A stretch of 64,000 nucleotides of DNA from NCBI GenBank assembly GCA_900541895.1, contig UWSI01000007.1, positions 1-64,000 of the forward strand. The letters run 5' to 3'. The translations under genes and the position numbers were made by a program. Positions 62,173-64,000 of the stretch are shown piece by piece. The notes under the pieces were generated by a model. The model was not told where the DNA came from, did no database searches, and was given only the letters and a program-made list of their open reading frames with translations. The DNA comes from an uncultured Actinomyces sp. Lineage in GTDB: Bacteria > Actinomycetota > Actinomycetes > Actinomycetales > Actinomycetaceae. The stretch's first letter is position 1; the number at the start of each line of letters is the position of its first letter.

Positions 62173-63498
62173 TTACTGCTTCAGGAGTCCTGCAACCGTG
62201 GTCTCGTAGGTCTGGACCTGAGCAGCCGGGTCCTTTCCATTGAGGATGATCTCCTCGTACATCACTTTGCGAGCGTCCGAGATCTTCGCGGCGTTTTCGT
62301 TACCCCAGAATGCCTTGTCGGGGGTCGCGGCGTATTCACGCGACTTGGCAACCACGGAGAGAATCGGGTCGTTCTTCACAACGTCGGAGTTCGCCCACGA
62401 CTTACGCGACATTGCCATTCCGGTCTCGGCGGTGACGGCTTCCTGAACCTTGAGGCTGGTCATATCCTTGATGAGCTGCCACGCGAGCTCTGCGTTCTGC
62501 GACTTCGAGGGAATCATCATGCCCGAGCCGGCCAAGTAGGTCTTTTGGACATCGCCCTTGAGCGGCTCACCAACGGCCAGCGGGAAGTTCGGGTCTTCCT
62601 TGCGAACTGCTGCGATATCCCAAGGGCCGGTGAGGATGAAGCCCGCTCGCTTGGAGGTGAAGACCTTGCGCGGTGCGGCGTAGTCGTTCGAGGCGACGGG
62701 AACCGGCGCCAGCTTGTCCTTGTAGATCAGGTCGTGCTGGAACTGCATGGCCTCGGTTGCCTTGGCTGCGGGAGTCATGGGCTCATTGCCGTCCTTGGTG
62801 AAGGTGACTCCAGCCTGCATGAGGAATGGAACGGCGTAGGAAGCGTCGTTGTTGAGTGCCAGACCGTATTCAACGCCGGATTCCTGGATCTTCTTGGAGG
62901 CTTTGCGCAGTTCATCCCATGTCTTGGGCATGGTCACGCCGGCCTTGTCCATCATTTCCTTGTTACCGAAGACGAGGCCGCCCATGGTCACGTGGAGAGG
63001 AATGCCATAGGTCTTGCCGTCGGCCTGACGGTTTGCAAGGCCAGATTCGACAAAGTCATCGAGGAATCCAGATTCCTTCTGAAGGAAGGGATCGAGGGAC
63101 ATGATGTTGCCGTCTGCGCCCCATCGAGTGGCCCACCAGCCGCCGTTTTCTTCGACGAGGTCAGGAGTCTGGCCGGAGAGGAAGTCAGCGGTGAGCTTTT
63201 GCTGTAGGTCACCCCACTGGTAGTACTGGACGTTGATCTTGACGTTGTGTTCCTTCTCGAAGGCAGCGAAGGTGTCGGTGTAGGCCTTGTAATCGCGGCC
63301 AGCCGACATGTAGATCAGGATTTCCTTACCGGTGCGATCGCCCTGGATTCCCAGCGACTGCGAGGATTCGCTCGAGGAGCCAGAGGAGTGTTGTCCAACT
63401 CCACCGGGAGTTGAGCACGCGGCAAGAGAAGCGGCCATGGCAAAAGCCGCGCATACCGACAGAGTGCGGCTGAGCCGCTTAGAAGAGCTGTGTCGCAT
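62173..63498 (-). CDS. Sugar ABC transporter substrate-binding lipoprotein
   Basis: 441 residues from an ATG with AAGGAG 7 nt upstream. The lipoprotein signal peptide has lipobox LAAC (about residues 25-28), followed by a Ser/Gly linker. The family-1 SBP pattern includes FAAFEKEHNVKINVQYYQWG, GGWWATRWGAD and a C-terminal ETTVAGLLKQ. The ligand is unknown; the adjacent sulfatase suggests a sulfated oligosaccharide (inference). Confidence 0.93.
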   Translation of the reverse strand: MRHSSSKRLSRTLSVCAAFAMAASLAACSTPGGVGQHSSGSSSESSQSLGIQGDRTGKEILIYMSAGRDYKAYTDTFAAFEKEHNVKINVQYYQWGDLQQKLTADFLSGQTPDLVEENGGWWATRWGADGNIMSLDPFLQKESGFLDDFVESGLANRQADGKTYGIPLHVTMGGLVFGNKEMMDKAGVTMPKTWDELRKASKKIQESGVEYGLALNNDASYAVPFLMQAGVTFTKDGNEPMTPAAKATEAMQFQHDLIYKDKLAPVPVASNDYAAPRKVFTSKRAGFILTGPWDIAAVRKEDPNFPLAVGEPLKGDVQKTYLAGSGMMIPSKSQNAELAWQLIKDMTSLKVQEAVTAETGMAMSRKSWANSDVVKNDPILSVVAKSREYAATPDKAFWGNENAAKISDARKVMYEEIILNGKDPAAQVQTYETTVAGLLKQ

Positions 63499-63525
63499 CG
63501 TTGCGCTCCTTATGTTCTTTCTCGT

Positions 63526-64000
63526 TTAGTGCGTCGTCCCTCGGGGCATGTAGTGCCACCGAAGTGTCAGCGTTGTCGACTCCGGTTCTTCACCGCTGAG
63601 TGTGGACAGTAAGGTCACCGCACTGTCCAGGTCTTGGTTGTCGAGGCCGATTGTGGACAGTGCGGGGTGAAGGTCGCCGCCATCGACGGAGGCGCCTGTG
63701 CCGATGATTTGGAGGTCATCGGGGATTGCGATTCCGCATTGAGTTGCTGCAAGGACTGCACCAATGGCAACTCGATCAGAATCGCAATACACCGCGTCGG
63801 GAAGGGGATCTCGACCGGTGAAAATCGTGGTGGCGCACTGGAAAGCGGAGGGGATGCTCCCCTCTGTGTACGCCAAAATTTCAGGGGTGCCCAGGTGTGA
63901 ATCGCTGAGGAATTTGGTGTACGCGTGCCAGCGCGGTTCGTTTTCAAGTTCATTGGCACTACGGCGCTGGGTGAGGTAGGCGATCTTCTTCGCTCCTCCG
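63526..64000 (-). CDS. LacI-family regulator, C-terminal part (runs off the window)
   Basis: The frame is open to the right edge; about 157 residues are visible, all from the effector-binding domain (GAKKIAYLTQRRSANELENE, then LPDAVYCDSDRVAIGAVLAATQCGIAIPDDLQIIG and ALSTIGLDNQDL). The HTH lies beyond the window. It is 27 nt upstream of the binding-protein gene on the same strand, so the regulator is probably the first gene of the sulfated-sugar operon and not divergent as in the mannoside locus. Confidence 0.88.
   Translation of the reverse strand, partial: GGAKKIAYLTQRRSANELENEPRWHAYTKFLSDSHLGTPEILAYTEGSIPSAFQCATTIFTGRDPLPDAVYCDSDRVAIGAVLAATQCGIAIPDDLQIIGTGASVDGGDLHPALSTIGLDNQDLDSAVTLLSTLSGEEPESTTLTLRWHYMPRGTTH

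Noticed and set aside
61471..63207. 578-codon plus-strand open frame across the second sugar locus
   Set aside because: It lies antisense to a permease and a binding protein with clear motifs; its composition is that of a reverse-complement shadow.
63595..63662. Two TGTGGACAGT words resembling DnaA boxes
   Set aside because: Both lie within the LacI-family coding sequence, encode LST repeats, and lack the 29-bp spacing and second box of the regulatory pairs.
1..64000. CRISPR array, prophage, rRNA operon or replication origin
   Set aside because: No regularly spaced direct repeats, phage structural genes or rRNA sequence were seen. The DnaA-box-like pairs are isolated doublets in front of genes, not an origin cluster.

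Overview
The window is a chromosomal stretch of a moderate-GC Actinobacterium. The best fit is an Actinomycetaceae-like host (Schaalia/Actinomyces group). This rests on actinobacterial hallmark families (DUF3052 next to aceE, DUF3145 next to an ACP-like gene, DUF2469 next to rnhB), the conserved order trmD-rplS-lepB-rnhB-DUF2469-yraN-comM-dprA-xerC-M23-rpsB-tsf-pyrH-frr-cdsA-rlmN-dxr-rseP-ispG-proS-def, and two sugar ABC importers without their own ATPase. The genus is inferred, not shown.

Layout. 1-0.7 kb: a decayed ISL3-type transposase, cut by the window edge. 0.7-9.6 kb: an alpha-mannoside-type utilisation locus on the minus strand (GH38 alpha-mannosidase, GH5-like hydrolase, solute-binding lipoprotein, two permeases) with a divergent LacI-family regulator and a palindromic operator between them. 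9.6-14.8 kb: type II NADH dehydrogenase with an internal high-GC patch, tRNA-Val(UAC), a DUF3052 protein and pyruvate dehydrogenase E1 (aceE). 15-20.3 kb: an accessory plus-strand operon that looks like a type VII (ESX-like) secretion effector island. It holds a helical protein with a glycine-rich C-terminus, followed by two diverged copies of a three-gene cassette (3-TM protein, about 265-aa conserved protein, EspC-like small helical protein). 20.4-30 kb: aspA, ACP-like/DUF3145, def, proS, an SRPBCC protein, and ispG-rseP-dxr (MEP pathway). 30-50 kb: the housekeeping minus-strand backbone for translation, lipid synthesis, cell division, DNA processing and protein targeting (rlmN, cdsA, frr, pyrH, tsf, rpsB, xerC, dprA, comM, yraN, rnhB, lepB, rplS, trmD-GNAT fusion, rimM, khpA, rpsP, ffh, ftsY). 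50-58 kb: a frame-disrupted smc, a dhaKLM dihydroxyacetone kinase operon with HPr fused to DhaM, and folC with a long acidic N-terminus. 58-64 kb: a small membrane protein and a second sugar locus (LacI regulator, binding protein, two permeases, cytosolic sulfatase) running off the right edge.

The most notable signals are: (1) the duplicated T7SS-like cassette operon; (2) two pairs of DnaA-box-like 9-mers with identical 29-bp spacing and a shared 13-base core, one upstream of yraN-comM-dprA(-xerC) and one upstream of the secreted M23-like gene, suggesting a competence-like regulon; (3) the smc frameshift at a C7 run caused by a 32-nt insertion; (4) the TrmD-acetyltransferase fusion; (5) an M23 protein lacking most zinc ligands; (6) a mosaic high-GC segment inside ndh. 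All family assignments come from reading the sequence; no database search was run.
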